From Nitrospirota bacterium (GTDB taxonomy: Bacteria; Nitrospirota; Thermodesulfovibrionia; Thermodesulfovibrionales; UBA1546), in contig WPIF01000001.1 in the NCBI GenBank assembly GCA_009773185.1, forward strand, positions 115,067 to 179,066: a stretch of 64,000 nucleotides of DNA, given 5' to 3'. Below, piece after piece: positions 33,719-43,820 of the stretch (the first letter of the stretch is position 1; each line of letters begins with the position of its first letter). Below the pieces are notes generated by a model. That model did no database searches. It saw nothing but the letters and a program-made list of their open reading frames with translations, and was not told the origin of the DNA. Both the position numbers and the translations under genes were made by a program.

Positions 33719-33956
33719 TGTATTTCCTTGCCATCCTGATCATTTCACGAAAACCTGAGATTATGCCAAGTATCAAAAATATAATCGTAAACCAGGGGGA
33801 GGTCTTCATGCCAAAATATTTATCAAAAACGTGATCAAGGCCATATCCCATTCCAAGCCCCACAAATGTTGCAAGGACAAGGTTAAGCCCTATCGTGCTC
33901 AGGTCAAGAAGACTTCTTAATACTTTTTTTTCTGCCACGTCGTTACCATTTGCCAA
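33693..33956 (-). CDS. AtpZ/AtpI-type F0F1 ATPase accessory protein
   Basis: An 87-residue two-helix membrane protein: LDLSTIGLNLVLATFVGLGMGYGLDHVFDKYFG and SPWFTIIFLILGIISGFREMIRMARKYN. The GxxxGxxLDxxF plus FREM pattern is the AtpZ (putative F0F1-ATPase subunit) family, tied to cation supply for the ATP synthase. It heads the pair with the subunit I-like gene and follows hemL. Confidence 0.85.
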   Translation of the reverse strand: MANGNDVAEKKVLRSLLDLSTIGLNLVLATFVGLGMGYGLDHVFDKYFGMKTSPWFTIIFLILGIISGFREMIRMARKYNADNQKDI

Positions 33957-33969
33957 AGGTCTTCATTTT

Positions 33970-35256
33970 TTAGATTCTCTTTAAAGACTCATACGCAGCT
34001 CTTGCTGTTTTTTCTATATCACTCTCACTATGCGCAAGTGACATGAACCCTGCCTCAAACTGCGAAGGAGCTATATTTACTCCTCTATCCAGCATCCCGG
34101 AAAAGAAACGTGAGAACTTTGCCGTGTCAGCTGTCTTGGCAGTTGCGTAGTCATAGACCTCTTTGTTTGTAAAATATGTGCAGAACATTGTGCCGGCCCT
34201 GTAGAACTTTGTTGCAACCCCTGCCCTTTTTGCTGCATCCTTAAGCCCTCTTTCAAGCATTGCTGAAAGGCTTTCGAGTTTTTTGTATGTGCCTTTTGTT
34301 AAGAGAATCCTGAGCGTCTCTATTCCTGCTGTCATTGCCAATGGATTTCCTGACAATGTACCTGCCTGATAAACAGGGCCTTCCGGCGATACCATTGACA
34401 TTATCTCCTTTTTTCCGCCATAAGCGCCGACAGGAAGCCCTCCCCCGATGACCTTTCCAAGGCACGTCATGTCCGGCTTTATCCTGTAATGTTCCTGTGC
34501 GCCGCCGTATGCAACCCTGAACCCTGTCATAACCTCATCGAATATTAATACTATTCCGTATTTCTTTGTTAATGTTCTTACTGCTGCTAAAAAACCCGGC
34601 TTCGGAAGCACACAGCCAATATTGCCCACAACAGGCTCAATTATTACACATGCTATGGATTTCCACTGCCTGTTAATCACTGTCTTTAAAGCATCTATAT
34701 CATTAAAAGGAATTGTTATTGTATTTTTTGCATAGGATTCAGGCACTCCCGGGCTGTCAGGAATGCCGAAGGTCATAGCGCCTGAACCAGCCTTCACAAG
34801 AAGGCCGTCTGCATGGCCGTGATAACAGCCTTCAAATTTTATTATTGCGTCCCTTTTGGTAAACCCTCTTGCAACCCTTATTGCGCTCATTGTAGCTTCT
34901 GTGCCGGAATTGACCATCCTGACCTTGTCCATAGAGGGATAAGCCTTCAACACAAGGTTTGCAAGCTCTATCTCCAATGGCGTCGGCGCTCCAAAGCTTG
35001 TGCCTTTTTCTGCTGCTGATTTAAGCGCCTTGATAACCTTCGGGTGTGCGTGCCCGAGTATCAGGGGCCCCCATGAAAGAACATAGTCAATGTAAGAATT
35101 GCCGTCAACGTCATATATCTTTGAGCCTTTTCCCTTTGCAATAAAGACAGGATTGCCGCCTACAGCTTTAAAGGCCCTTACAGGGCTGTTCACGCCTCCG
35201 GGGATTATCGCTTTTGCCTGCTTAAAAAGTTTCTCTGATTTCCGATGATTTTTCAT
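33970..35256 (-). CDS. hemL: glutamate-1-semialdehyde 2,1-aminomutase
   Basis: 428 residues from ATG 35256 behind AAGGAAGTGGG; a TTG start 11 codons upstream is possible. Typical segments are [66 protein letters not shown] and the PLP lysine in [16 protein letters not shown]. It makes 5-aminolevulinate for tetrapyrroles, needed by the cytochromes and cobalamin enzymes in this window. Confidence 0.96.
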   Translation of the reverse strand: MKNHRKSEKLFKQAKAIIPGGVNSPVRAFKAVGGNPVFIAKGKGSKIYDVDGNSYIDYVLSWGPLILGHAHPKVIKALKSAAEKGTSFGAPTPLEIELANLVLKAYPSMDKVRMVNSGTEATMSAIRVARGFTKRDAIIKFEGCYHGHADGLLVKAGSGAMTFGIPDSPGVPESYAKNTITIPFNDIDALKTVINRQWKSIACVIIEPVVGNIGCVLPKPGFLAAVRTLTKKYGIVLIFDEVMTGFRVAYGGAQEHYRIKPDMTCLGKVIGGGLPVGAYGGKKEIMSMVSPEGPVYQAGTLSGNPLAMTAGIETLRILLTKGTYKKLESLSAMLERGLKDAAKRAGVATKFYRAGTMFCTYFTNKEVYDYATAKTADTAKFSRFFSGMLDRGVNIAPSQFEAGFMSLAHSESDIEKTARAAYESLKRI

Positions 35257-35366
35257 TTTTCCCACTTCCTTTTCTGTAAAAGTGCTCAAAGTCTATCACG
35301 AAAATATTTTTCCTGTCAAACCTTGCAAAACATCTGCCTTTTATGTTAGCATTTTACCCTGTATAA

Positions 35367-35449
35367 ACCCCGAAGGAAAGACTTCCTCACGGGGTAAAAA
35401 CACACGCCATCAACTTTTCTCTATGAGGTCCCTTCGGGGTGTAGAGAAA
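35367..35449 (+). promoter_or_regulatory. structured leader of rpsB: two hairpins
   Basis: Hairpin 1 (35367-35395) has outer stem ACCCCG/CGGGGT and inner stem GGAA/TTCC. Hairpin 2 (35416-35449) has outer stem TTTCTCTA/TAGAGAAA and a tip CCC-TTCG-GGG. Neither is followed by a T-run, so they are not terminators. They may bind S2 for autogenous control. A TATAAA at 35362 could be a -10 box but no good -35 was found. Confidence 0.45.
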
Positions 35450-35481
35450 AAGGCGGAGGAAAAAACCAGAGGAGGAATCAA

Positions 35482-36254
35482 ATGGTAGCAACAATGAAAG
35501 AGCTTCTTGAAGCAGGTGTTCATTTTGGGCATCAGGTAAAACGCTGGAACCCAAAGATGAAAAAATACATCTTTGGAGAAAGAAACGGCATCTATATCAT
35601 TGACCTTCAGAAAACAATGAAGGGGCTTGAAGATGCATATAACTTTGTTAAGAATACCGCTGCCAAAGGCGGGAACGTCCTTTTCATCGGGACAAAAAAG
35701 CAGGCGCAGGATGCAATATACGAAGAATCAAAAAGGGCAGGCGCGTTCTTTGTAAATCAAAGATGGCTCGGCGGTATGCTTACAAATTTTCTGACAATCA
35801 AAAAAAGCATAGAAAGACTTAAACAGATAGAGACCATGAAGACAGACGGCACATACGATCTCCTGCCGAAAAAAGAGGTCTCGGCCCTTGAAAAAGAGCG
35901 CGGCAAACTCGAAAAAATCCTGAGCGGCATAAAGGATATGAACAGCCTGCCTGCAGCGGTATTCGTAATAGATCCCAAAAAAGAACGGATTGCCGTTGCC
36001 GAAGCAAGAAAACTTTCAATTCCTATAGTCGGTGTTGTTGACACAAACTGTGACCCTGATGAGATTGACCATGTTATACCCGGCAATGATGATGCAATCA
36101 GGGCAATAAAACTCCTTGCAGGAAAGATGGCAGAGGCCATTCTCTCGGGAAGGGAGACACTGAACAAGATTGCTGCTGAAGAGGCTGAAAAGACGGCTGT
36201 TGAAAACATGGTGCAGCAGGAAGAGAAGGAAGCGGCAGAGGAGGTAAAGGGATA

Positions 36255-36255
<1 letters not shown>
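35482..36255 (+). CDS. rpsB: 30S ribosomal protein S2
   Basis: A 257-residue S2. It has [45 protein letters not shown] sequence at the N-terminus, [10 protein letters not shown] and [23 protein letters not shown]. The ribosome site GAGGAGG stands before ATG 35482. First gene of rpsB-tsf-pyrH-frr. Acidic C-terminal tail ([11 protein letters not shown]) is longer than in E. coli S2. Confidence 0.97.
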
Positions 36256-38141
<1,886 letters not shown>

Positions 38142-38142
38142 T

Positions 38143-38292
38143 ATGGCTAACAGCAATTTCGTTCTAAAGGTCACTGACGCAAAATTACCTGATATCCAGA
38201 AGGCATTGCAGGCCGCAGGCATAACGGTAAGAAGCATTATCGAGGTCTTTAAAGAAGGGGAAAAGGCAGAGAAAACAGAAGAGGCAAAATAA
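38143..38292 (+). CDS. small conserved-looking protein (49 residues) between frr and dksA-like gene
   Basis: ATG 38143 is two bases after the frr stop and follows TGGAGG. The product begins MANSNFVLKVTDAKLPDIQK and continues ALQAAGITVRSIIEVFKEGE with a charged tail EKAEKTEEAK. The beta-alpha-alpha-beta feel resembles small ACT-like or regulatory domains, but no family is recognised. Its TAA overlaps the next ATG as TAATG. Tight packing and good ribosome site make it a real gene. Confidence 0.7.
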   Translation: MANSNFVLKVTDAKLPDIQKALQAAGITVRSIIEVFKEGEKAEKTEEAK

Positions 38293-38918
38293 TGGCAATA
38301 AAAAAGCGCTTAAAAAAGACAATTAAAAAAACAGTTAAAAAAGCAAAAAAACAGCACGGGAAAACCATAAAGGCAAAACAGAAAAAAACCGTCAGAAAAA
38401 AAACAGCAAGGCCTGCCGCAAAAAAAAGAAAGCCCGTTGCGGGCCGCTTACAGCAGGCAAAGGCAAAAAAAGCCGTCCCGGTCAAGGCAAAGAAGCTCGT
38501 TGCGAGTCGATTACGACCGGTAAAGGGAAAACAATCCCCGGAGGAAAAGAAAGAAACGCTTAGAAAGCTTTTGATCCAGACAAGGGAGCAGTTTGTCAAA
38601 GAGGCAAAGATTGAAATATCAAAATATATCAGGGGTGAGACCAGACAGCTTGTAGATACTGCGCTCGATGACGGCGATTGGTCTATAGTGGATCTCTCTG
38701 AAGATGTGAGCCTCAGAAAACTCAGCACTCACAGAGAAACACTTGTAAAAATAGATGAGTCTCTCAGAAAACTTGACGAGGGAACTTATGGGACCTGTGA
38801 GTCGTGTGGTGAAGAGATAAGTGAGCAAAGATTGAAGGTCATGCCCTTTGCGATATATTGCAAGGACTGCCAGGAGAGAATAGAACAATTAGAGGCAATA
38901 GAAAACCAATTGCGGTAA
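38292..38918 (+). CDS. TraR/DksA-family zinc-finger protein with histone-H1-like N-terminal tail
   Basis: A 208-residue protein. Residues 1-85 are almost pure K/A/P/R (KKRLKKTIKKTVKKAKKQ-type repeats and RPAAKKRKPVAG). Residues 90-208 are DksA/TraR-like: a coiled coil with LREKL-type helices, YGTCESCGEEISEQRLKVMPFAIYCKDCQ as the C4 zinc finger. DksA family proteins enter the secondary channel of RNA polymerase; a lysine-rich tail of this length could bind DNA or RNA. It closes the rpsB operon. Confidence 0.88.
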   Translation: MAIKKRLKKTIKKTVKKAKKQHGKTIKAKQKKTVRKKTARPAAKKRKPVAGRLQQAKAKKAVPVKAKKLVASRLRPVKGKQSPEEKKETLRKLLIQTREQFVKEAKIEISKYIRGETRQLVDTALDDGDWSIVDLSEDVSLRKLSTHRETLVKIDESLRKLDEGTYGTCESCGEEISEQRLKVMPFAIYCKDCQERIEQLEAIENQLR

Positions 38919-38942
38919 AAGGACCATTCAGGAAAATACGGT

Positions 38943-39779
38943 TCAGTATTTTATTGCCTCAAGGAACAGCCCGGTTGCAGGCGCTGTAGGACCGGTCTTC
39001 CTCCTGTCTTTAAGCTCAAAGGCATCTGATATGGCATGCGCAGCCATCTTCCCCCTTCCTATTTCAACGAGAGTTCCAACAATATTTCTTACCATATACC
39101 TCAAAAATGCATTTGCCTCTATCCTTATCTTTATGAAATCCCCTTCAAGCCCTGCTGTCATAAAATCAATTCTCTCCAGCCTTTCTATATTAAAAGAGAT
39201 TATATCTCTCCCGGTCGTCTTTGCGCCGCAGCCCGCGCCCCTGAATGCCGAGAAGTCATGCCTACCCTTAAGAAGGCTCCCCGCCTCCTTCATACTATCC
39301 ATATCAAGCCTGTGCGGTACTCTCCATGCGTATCTGTAGAGAAAAGCAGATGAAATACTCATATTGGATATAAGGTAGAAATAGCTCTTGCTGACGGCAT
39401 CATATCTCGGATGAAATGCCTCATTCACTTCTTCAGTATTGAGTATTCTTATATCTTCAGGAAGCAGTGAGTTCAAGGCCCTCTGCAATACTTCCGGTTC
39501 AAGATATGAATCCGTAAGAAACGAAGCAACCTGCCCAAAGGCATGAACACCGGCATCAGTCCTTGAGGAACCAATGACCTTTACATCTTCACCTGTTATT
39601 GTTTTTAGCTTTTCCTGAAGTATCCCCTGTATTGTAAGAATATTCTTTCGGCTGAGAGCTGAGAGCTGTCCCGACTTGTCGGGACTCGCCGAGGAGAGAG
39701 AACTGATGGCTATTTTCTGTTCCTGCCACCCGTGGTAATTCGTGCCGTCATATTCAATGAGAAGTTTTATTTTTTTCAT
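38943..39779 (-). CDS. truA: tRNA pseudouridine(38-40) synthase with an internal repeat-derived insert
   Basis: 278 residues from ATG 39779 (MKKIKLLIEYDGTNYHGWQE); the longer open frame upstream overlaps the HD-GYP gene and is not typical. The catalytic aspartate is in GSSRTDAGVHAFGQ. Normally IEYDGTNYHGWQxQ is followed closely by TIQGxLE. Here about 22 residues (ISSLSSASPDKSGQ onward) intervene, encoded by a 7-bp repeat array plus a GTCCCGAC palindrome. The insert falls in a surface loop, so the enzyme may still work. Confidence 0.93.
   Translation of the reverse strand: MKKIKLLIEYDGTNYHGWQEQKIAISSLSSASPDKSGQLSALSRKNILTIQGILQEKLKTITGEDVKVIGSSRTDAGVHAFGQVASFLTDSYLEPEVLQRALNSLLPEDIRILNTEEVNEAFHPRYDAVSKSYFYLISNMSISSAFLYRYAWRVPHRLDMDSMKEAGSLLKGRHDFSAFRGAGCGAKTTGRDIISFNIERLERIDFMTAGLEGDFIKIRIEANAFLRYMVRNIVGTLVEIGRGKMAAHAISDAFELKDRRKTGPTAPATGLFLEAIKY
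39651..39712. repeat. 7-bp array plus palindrome inserted in truA
   Basis: GCTGAGA, GCTGAGA, GCTGTCC in exact 7-base steps (39651-39671), then the palindrome TCCCGACTTGTCGGGA (39669-39684) and GAGGAGAGAG. The reading frame of truA is kept. Confidence 0.7.
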
Positions 39780-39879
39780 GACCTTATGATTTTCATTTAA
39801 ACGCAGCTTTAAGTCAAGAGAGAACATCATAAGAGATACGGGAAAGATATAGCTTACCGGACATACAGAGCGGGTATAA

Positions 39880-41214
39880 TCACACCTCTTCGACGAAAGC
39901 CTCATCAATATTGCTGAGAAACATATCCACAAGCTCAGCATCAAACTGGGTGCCGGAATTATTCTTAAGCTCTTCAATTGCACCGCGGAACCCCTGGGCA
40001 GAAGGGGCCTTATTGTCTTCTACCGGCCTCCCGACATACTTGTATGAATCTCTGCTGACCATTGCATCAAAGGCCTCTGCAATAGCAATCATCCTCGACT
40101 CCAGAGGAATGGACTCGCCTTGCAGGCCTGCCGGGTATCCATTGCCATCGTACCTCTCGTGATGGTGCAAAATGAGCTGGCCGATATCAGAATAAAAGTT
40201 TATCGGCCGCAGCATCTCATAGGCAAGCTGCGAATGTGCCTTATACTCATCCTTGGATCTTACATCTTTTACCTTAATCTTCAGAAAACCAATATCATGA
40301 AGCAGGCAGGCATGGTACAATTTCTTCTTCTCATCTTCGGACATATTTATTGCACGCGCCATTAAAAGGCAGTATTTTGCAACCCTTTTTGAATGGCCGC
40401 TTTTCTCATGGATATGAGTGTCCATGGCATCGAGCAGGACATCTGTAAGATGGATTTCAAAATTTTTCTGGTCCTCGCGGAATTTTGTCATGGTAATGGC
40501 TATAGCGGCCTGGTCGGCAAAATATGTTATTAAATCTTCATCCTCAGGACTGAAAACACCTTTTTCTTTATTGATAAGCTCCAAGGCCCCTATTGTTCCT
40601 GAGTTTAATCTCAGAGGCACGCACAGCACTGTCTTTGTATCATATCCGGTTATCTTATCTATCTCTGAATCAAACCTGCTGTCGCTTTTTACATTGTCAA
40701 TCCTGATAGCGCTGCCGTTGTCCACGACCCATCCAACAAGGCCCTGGGATTTTGGAATCGAAAGCCCCTCTATTTTACTGCTCTCCCTGCCTTTTGCCAC
40801 TTTGAATACAAGCCTGTCTCCATCGGCAAGCAGAATTGAACCCGCATCTGCTCCGGTAATTTTCAATGAACTTTCCACAATACTTTCCAGAAGGACATCG
40901 CCATAAACTATCTCTCGTATGTCCCTTGTGGTGTTCAGAAGGCTGTTTAATTTATTGGTATATTCATCTATTGTTTTAATAGCGCTTTTTGAGGCGGCAT
41001 TAGCCACATACATACCTGTAACTACAAGCCCTGCCACAATTGAAAGAATAGTCACTAAAGAAGGGGTAGACATATAATCGAGAAATACATACAGGAACCT
41101 TACTATCAGTAATAAAAGGGCGTAAACAATAAGCAGAATTATTCCATTAAGTACCCTGATCTGGTGTTTTATGTTTTCTACTACAGCTTTTTTGCGCCCT
41201 GTTTTATCTGTCAT
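39880..41214 (-). CDS. GAF-HD-GYP cyclic-di-GMP phosphodiesterase-like protein
   Basis: A 444-residue membrane sensor. Two membrane helices at about 17-75, a GAF domain at 95-240 (ESSLKITGADAGSILLAD, VPLRLNSGTIGALELINK), and an HD-GYP domain at 255-440. The latter shows HSKRVAKYCLLMAR, LLHDIGFLKIK, HHERYDGNGYPAGLQGESIPLESRMIAIAEAFDAM, with the HD and GYP motifs complete. It should hydrolyse c-di-GMP in response to a cytoplasmic ligand. Confidence 0.92.
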   Translation of the reverse strand: MTDKTGRKKAVVENIKHQIRVLNGIILLIVYALLLLIVRFLYVFLDYMSTPSLVTILSIVAGLVVTGMYVANAASKSAIKTIDEYTNKLNSLLNTTRDIREIVYGDVLLESIVESSLKITGADAGSILLADGDRLVFKVAKGRESSKIEGLSIPKSQGLVGWVVDNGSAIRIDNVKSDSRFDSEIDKITGYDTKTVLCVPLRLNSGTIGALELINKEKGVFSPEDEDLITYFADQAAIAITMTKFREDQKNFEIHLTDVLLDAMDTHIHEKSGHSKRVAKYCLLMARAINMSEDEKKKLYHACLLHDIGFLKIKVKDVRSKDEYKAHSQLAYEMLRPINFYSDIGQLILHHHERYDGNGYPAGLQGESIPLESRMIAIAEAFDAMVSRDSYKYVGRPVEDNKAPSAQGFRGAIEELKNNSGTQFDAELVDMFLSNIDEAFVEEV

Positions 41215-41313
41215 GGCAGTTCTTTCTTAAAATAATTATCTCATATCAGAAATGGATGTCAATATCTTTATCGTCACCAAATAAAAAAACTTTAGCCCTA
41301 TTGTTTAAAAATC

Positions 41314-41342
41314 TTGAATAATCATGAACTAAAAGCTAAAAT
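41314..41342 (+). promoter_or_regulatory. hisD promoter giving a leaderless transcript
   Basis: TTGAAT (41314-41319), 17 bases, TAAAAT (41337-41342). Seven bases after the -10 box lies the A of the hisD ATG at 41350. No ribosome site is present. Confidence 0.6.
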
Positions 41343-41349
41343 TAGCCTT

Positions 41350-42636
41350 ATGAGAATTCTGAAGGCAACAAAAGATATCAGGATATTCCTTGATGTTTTA
41401 AGAGGGCGCGCCGCAGGAAATAACCCTGAGATAGAAAAAAGAGTCAGTTCTATTCTTGCTGATGTAAGGAAGAGCGGTGACAGGGCTGTCCTGAAATATA
41501 CAAAGAAGTTCGACTGCCTGAATTCAGCCACCCTGACATTAAAATCTTCTGAGATATCAAGATATGCAAATAAGGCTGACAGGAAAGGTGTTAAGGCACT
41601 CGAACTCTCTGCAAAGAGGATACGCAGGTTCCACGAAATGCAGAAAGAAAAATCGTGGATAGTCAAAGATGGGTCAGGAACTTTTCTGGGACAGGTTATA
41701 CGGCCTATAGGAAGGGTCGGCGTCTATGTGCCGGGCGGCAAGGCATCGTACCCATCTACTGTCCTGATGAATGTCATACCGGCACAGGTTGCAGGCGTTA
41801 AGGAAATTGCACTCTGCGTTCCCTCGCCGCGGGGGGAGATAAACCCTTATGTAATGGCAGCCATAAAGATGCTCGGCGTTAAAGAGGCTTATAAAATCGG
41901 TGGAGCCCAGGCAATAGCAGCAATGGCTTACGGCACAGAGACAATTAAAAAGGCAGACAAGATTACAGGGCCGGGCAATATCTATGTGGCAACAGCAAAG
42001 AGAATGGTCTTTGGAGAGGTAGACATTGACATGATTGCAGGCCCGAGCGAAATACTGATAATTGCAGATGACTCTGCAAACCCTGCATTCATAGCATCAG
42101 ACCTGCTAAGCCAGGCAGAACATGATGAAGTTGCATCATCAATATTAATTACAAACTCAGGCAGGCTTGCAGAAAAGGTCAACGACGAACTTGCCAAACA
42201 GCTTGCAGGCCTTAAAAGAAAGGATATCGCAAAAAAATCTTTTTCTGCTTATGGGGCTGTTATTATTGTTAAAAAGATTGCAGATGCTGTTAAGCTCTCA
42301 AATGATATTGCGCCGGAGCACCTTGAGGTTATGACAAAAAACCCTGCGGCTGTCCTGCCGCTAATCAAAAATGCAGGCGCGATATTCCTGGGCCAGTGGA
42401 CGCCTGAGCCCTTAGGAGATTATTCAGCAGGGCCGAACCACACACTTCCCACAGGAGGCACTGCAAGGTTTTCGTCTCCGTTGGGAGTCTATGACTTTAT
42501 CAAACGCTCAAGCCTTCTGTCATTTACAAGACAGGGCTTTATGAAGATTGCAAAGGCAGTCGAAACCATTGCAGATATCGAGGGGCTTGAGGCACATGGG
42601 AATACAATCAGAATCAGGATGAAGAAAAAATCTTAA
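41350..42636 (+). CDS. hisD: histidinol dehydrogenase
   Basis: 428 residues from ATG 41350. It oxidises L-histidinol to histidine in two NAD steps with zinc. Segments seen include GRVGVYVPGGKASYPSTVLMN, GPGNIYVATAKR, AGPSEILIIADDSANP, DLLSQAEHDE (zinc ligands) and APEHLEVM. The rest of the his genes are not adjacent. A longer frame 12 codons upstream covers the promoter and is unlikely to be used. Confidence 0.96.
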   Translation: MRILKATKDIRIFLDVLRGRAAGNNPEIEKRVSSILADVRKSGDRAVLKYTKKFDCLNSATLTLKSSEISRYANKADRKGVKALELSAKRIRRFHEMQKEKSWIVKDGSGTFLGQVIRPIGRVGVYVPGGKASYPSTVLMNVIPAQVAGVKEIALCVPSPRGEINPYVMAAIKMLGVKEAYKIGGAQAIAAMAYGTETIKKADKITGPGNIYVATAKRMVFGEVDIDMIAGPSEILIIADDSANPAFIASDLLSQAEHDEVASSILITNSGRLAEKVNDELAKQLAGLKRKDIAKKSFSAYGAVIIVKKIADAVKLSNDIAPEHLEVMTKNPAAVLPLIKNAGAIFLGQWTPEPLGDYSAGPNHTLPTGGTARFSSPLGVYDFIKRSSLLSFTRQGFMKIAKAVETIADIEGLEAHGNTIRIRMKKKS

Positions 42637-42651
42637 GTCCATAATGATTCA

Positions 42652-42781
42652 ATACATAGAGGGAATTGTCTTTGAGCGGTTTTATTTTGCCGATATTCCG
42701 ACAGTATAAATAAAATAGTCAAGAGGCAAAATTCCTCGGAGCGAAGCGAGAATGAGCGAAAAGATTGTTCCCTCTATGTAT
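42652..42781 (+). repeat. long palindromic element, copy H (hisD-Sua5 gap)
   Basis: Arms ATACATAGAGGGAA and TTCCCTCTATGTAT are perfect over 14 bases and differ from the CAGGACAT arms of other copies. Core GAGCGG, ATTTTGCC, GGCAAAAT, GCGAAGC hairpin. Only copy lying in the same direction as its flanking genes. Confidence 0.88.
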
Positions 42782-42801
42782 CCCTGTATTTAAGGTTTAT
42801 A

Positions 42802-43434
42802 ATGCTCATAAAAATCACCAAAAATAACTTATCAGAGACTCTGGAAAAAGCAGTTGAGATACTGAAGAAAGGCGGCATAGTTGCCTTTCCAACTGAGACC
42901 TTCTACGGCCTTGGCGTAAAGTCCGACATGGAAGACTCGCTAATAAGACTTTATGAATTGAAAAAAAGGCCTGTAAAAAAACCAATGCCTTTAATTATCG
43001 GCAGCAGGAAATTGCTGTCCTCCCTTGTTGTATCCAGAAGTAATACTGCAAATGCACTCATGAATAAATTCTGGCCCGGGCCCCTGACAATTATTTTAGA
43101 TGCAAAAAAAGGCCTCTCAAGATATCTGACCGTAGGCACCGGCATGGTTGCTGTCAGAATGCCGGGTGAATCTTTCGCGCTCCAGCTTGCAAAAGAAGCC
43201 GGATTCCCAATAACAGGAACCAGCGCTAATATCTCAGGAATGCCGCCTGCTGAGGATGCAGAGGCAGTGATAAAATATTTCGGCGACAGGATAGACCTGA
43301 TAATAGACGGAGGTAAAACTCCCGGAGGGCTTCCCTCGACAATAGTGGATGCTACAGAGGGAGATATTAAAATACTCCGCAAAGGCGCAGTAAGTTATTC
43401 GGATATAAAAGATTTTCTGGAAAAGAAAACTTAG
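42802..43434 (+). CDS. L-threonylcarbamoyladenylate synthase (Sua5/YciO/YrdC family)
   Basis: A 210-residue YrdC-fold protein. AVEILKKGGIVAFPTETFYGLGVKS, LYELKKRPVKKPMPLII, FWPGPLTIIL, VGTGMVAVRMPGE and FPITGTSANISGMPPAEDAEAV are diagnostic. It makes threonylcarbamoyl-AMP for t6A37 of tRNA. An AAGG site stands before ATG 42802. Confidence 0.93.
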   Translation: MLIKITKNNLSETLEKAVEILKKGGIVAFPTETFYGLGVKSDMEDSLIRLYELKKRPVKKPMPLIIGSRKLLSSLVVSRSNTANALMNKFWPGPLTIILDAKKGLSRYLTVGTGMVAVRMPGESFALQLAKEAGFPITGTSANISGMPPAEDAEAVIKYFGDRIDLIIDGGKTPGGLPSTIVDATEGDIKILRKGAVSYSDIKDFLEKKT

Positions 43435-43820
43435 GAAGTTACCGGATTAGGAAGCATTAACACCTCTCCCCTTTTCTGTCACTCTTACCATTTGTGCAAT
43501 AATTGCAATTATGGTAATACTATTATTGCATTCCCGCCGAAGCAGGTCGGACTGGCTCCAGCATTGGAAGTAAGAAAAATAATTTTCAGTTTCAACTGTT
43601 AGAGCCGGATATTGTCAGACTAACAGGAATAAGACATAGAATGCAAAATTAAAGTGGCACTTTAAATATTCCTGATTCAATAAGCCCCTCCGGGGATTGA
43701 CCCGCTCAAAAACTTTCTGATATAGTTCTGGAACTGGATAATAACTGGTTCTTCCCCTCGCTTCGCTCGGGGAAGAATGCGGCAGTTGATCTCGAACTCC
43801 TGTCGCATTGTAGAAAGAGA
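43435..43820. other. 386-base gap with palindromes, no gene seen
   Basis: No convincing frame on either strand. It holds an inverted repeat TGCAATAAT/ATTATTGCA near 43494-43532, a CCCCTCCGGGG hairpin near 43685, and a perfect 9-bp stem TTCTTCCCC/GGGGAAGAA at 43749-43777. The loop of that stem carries GAGCGAAGCGA on the minus strand, the same string as in the long palindromic element. A GGAAG-type repeat lies right after the Sua5 stop. Confidence 0.6.

Noticed and set aside
39780..39983. N-terminal extension of TruA by 68 codons
   Set aside because: It overlaps the HD-GYP gene and lacks family similarity; TruA begins at MKKIKLLIEYDG.
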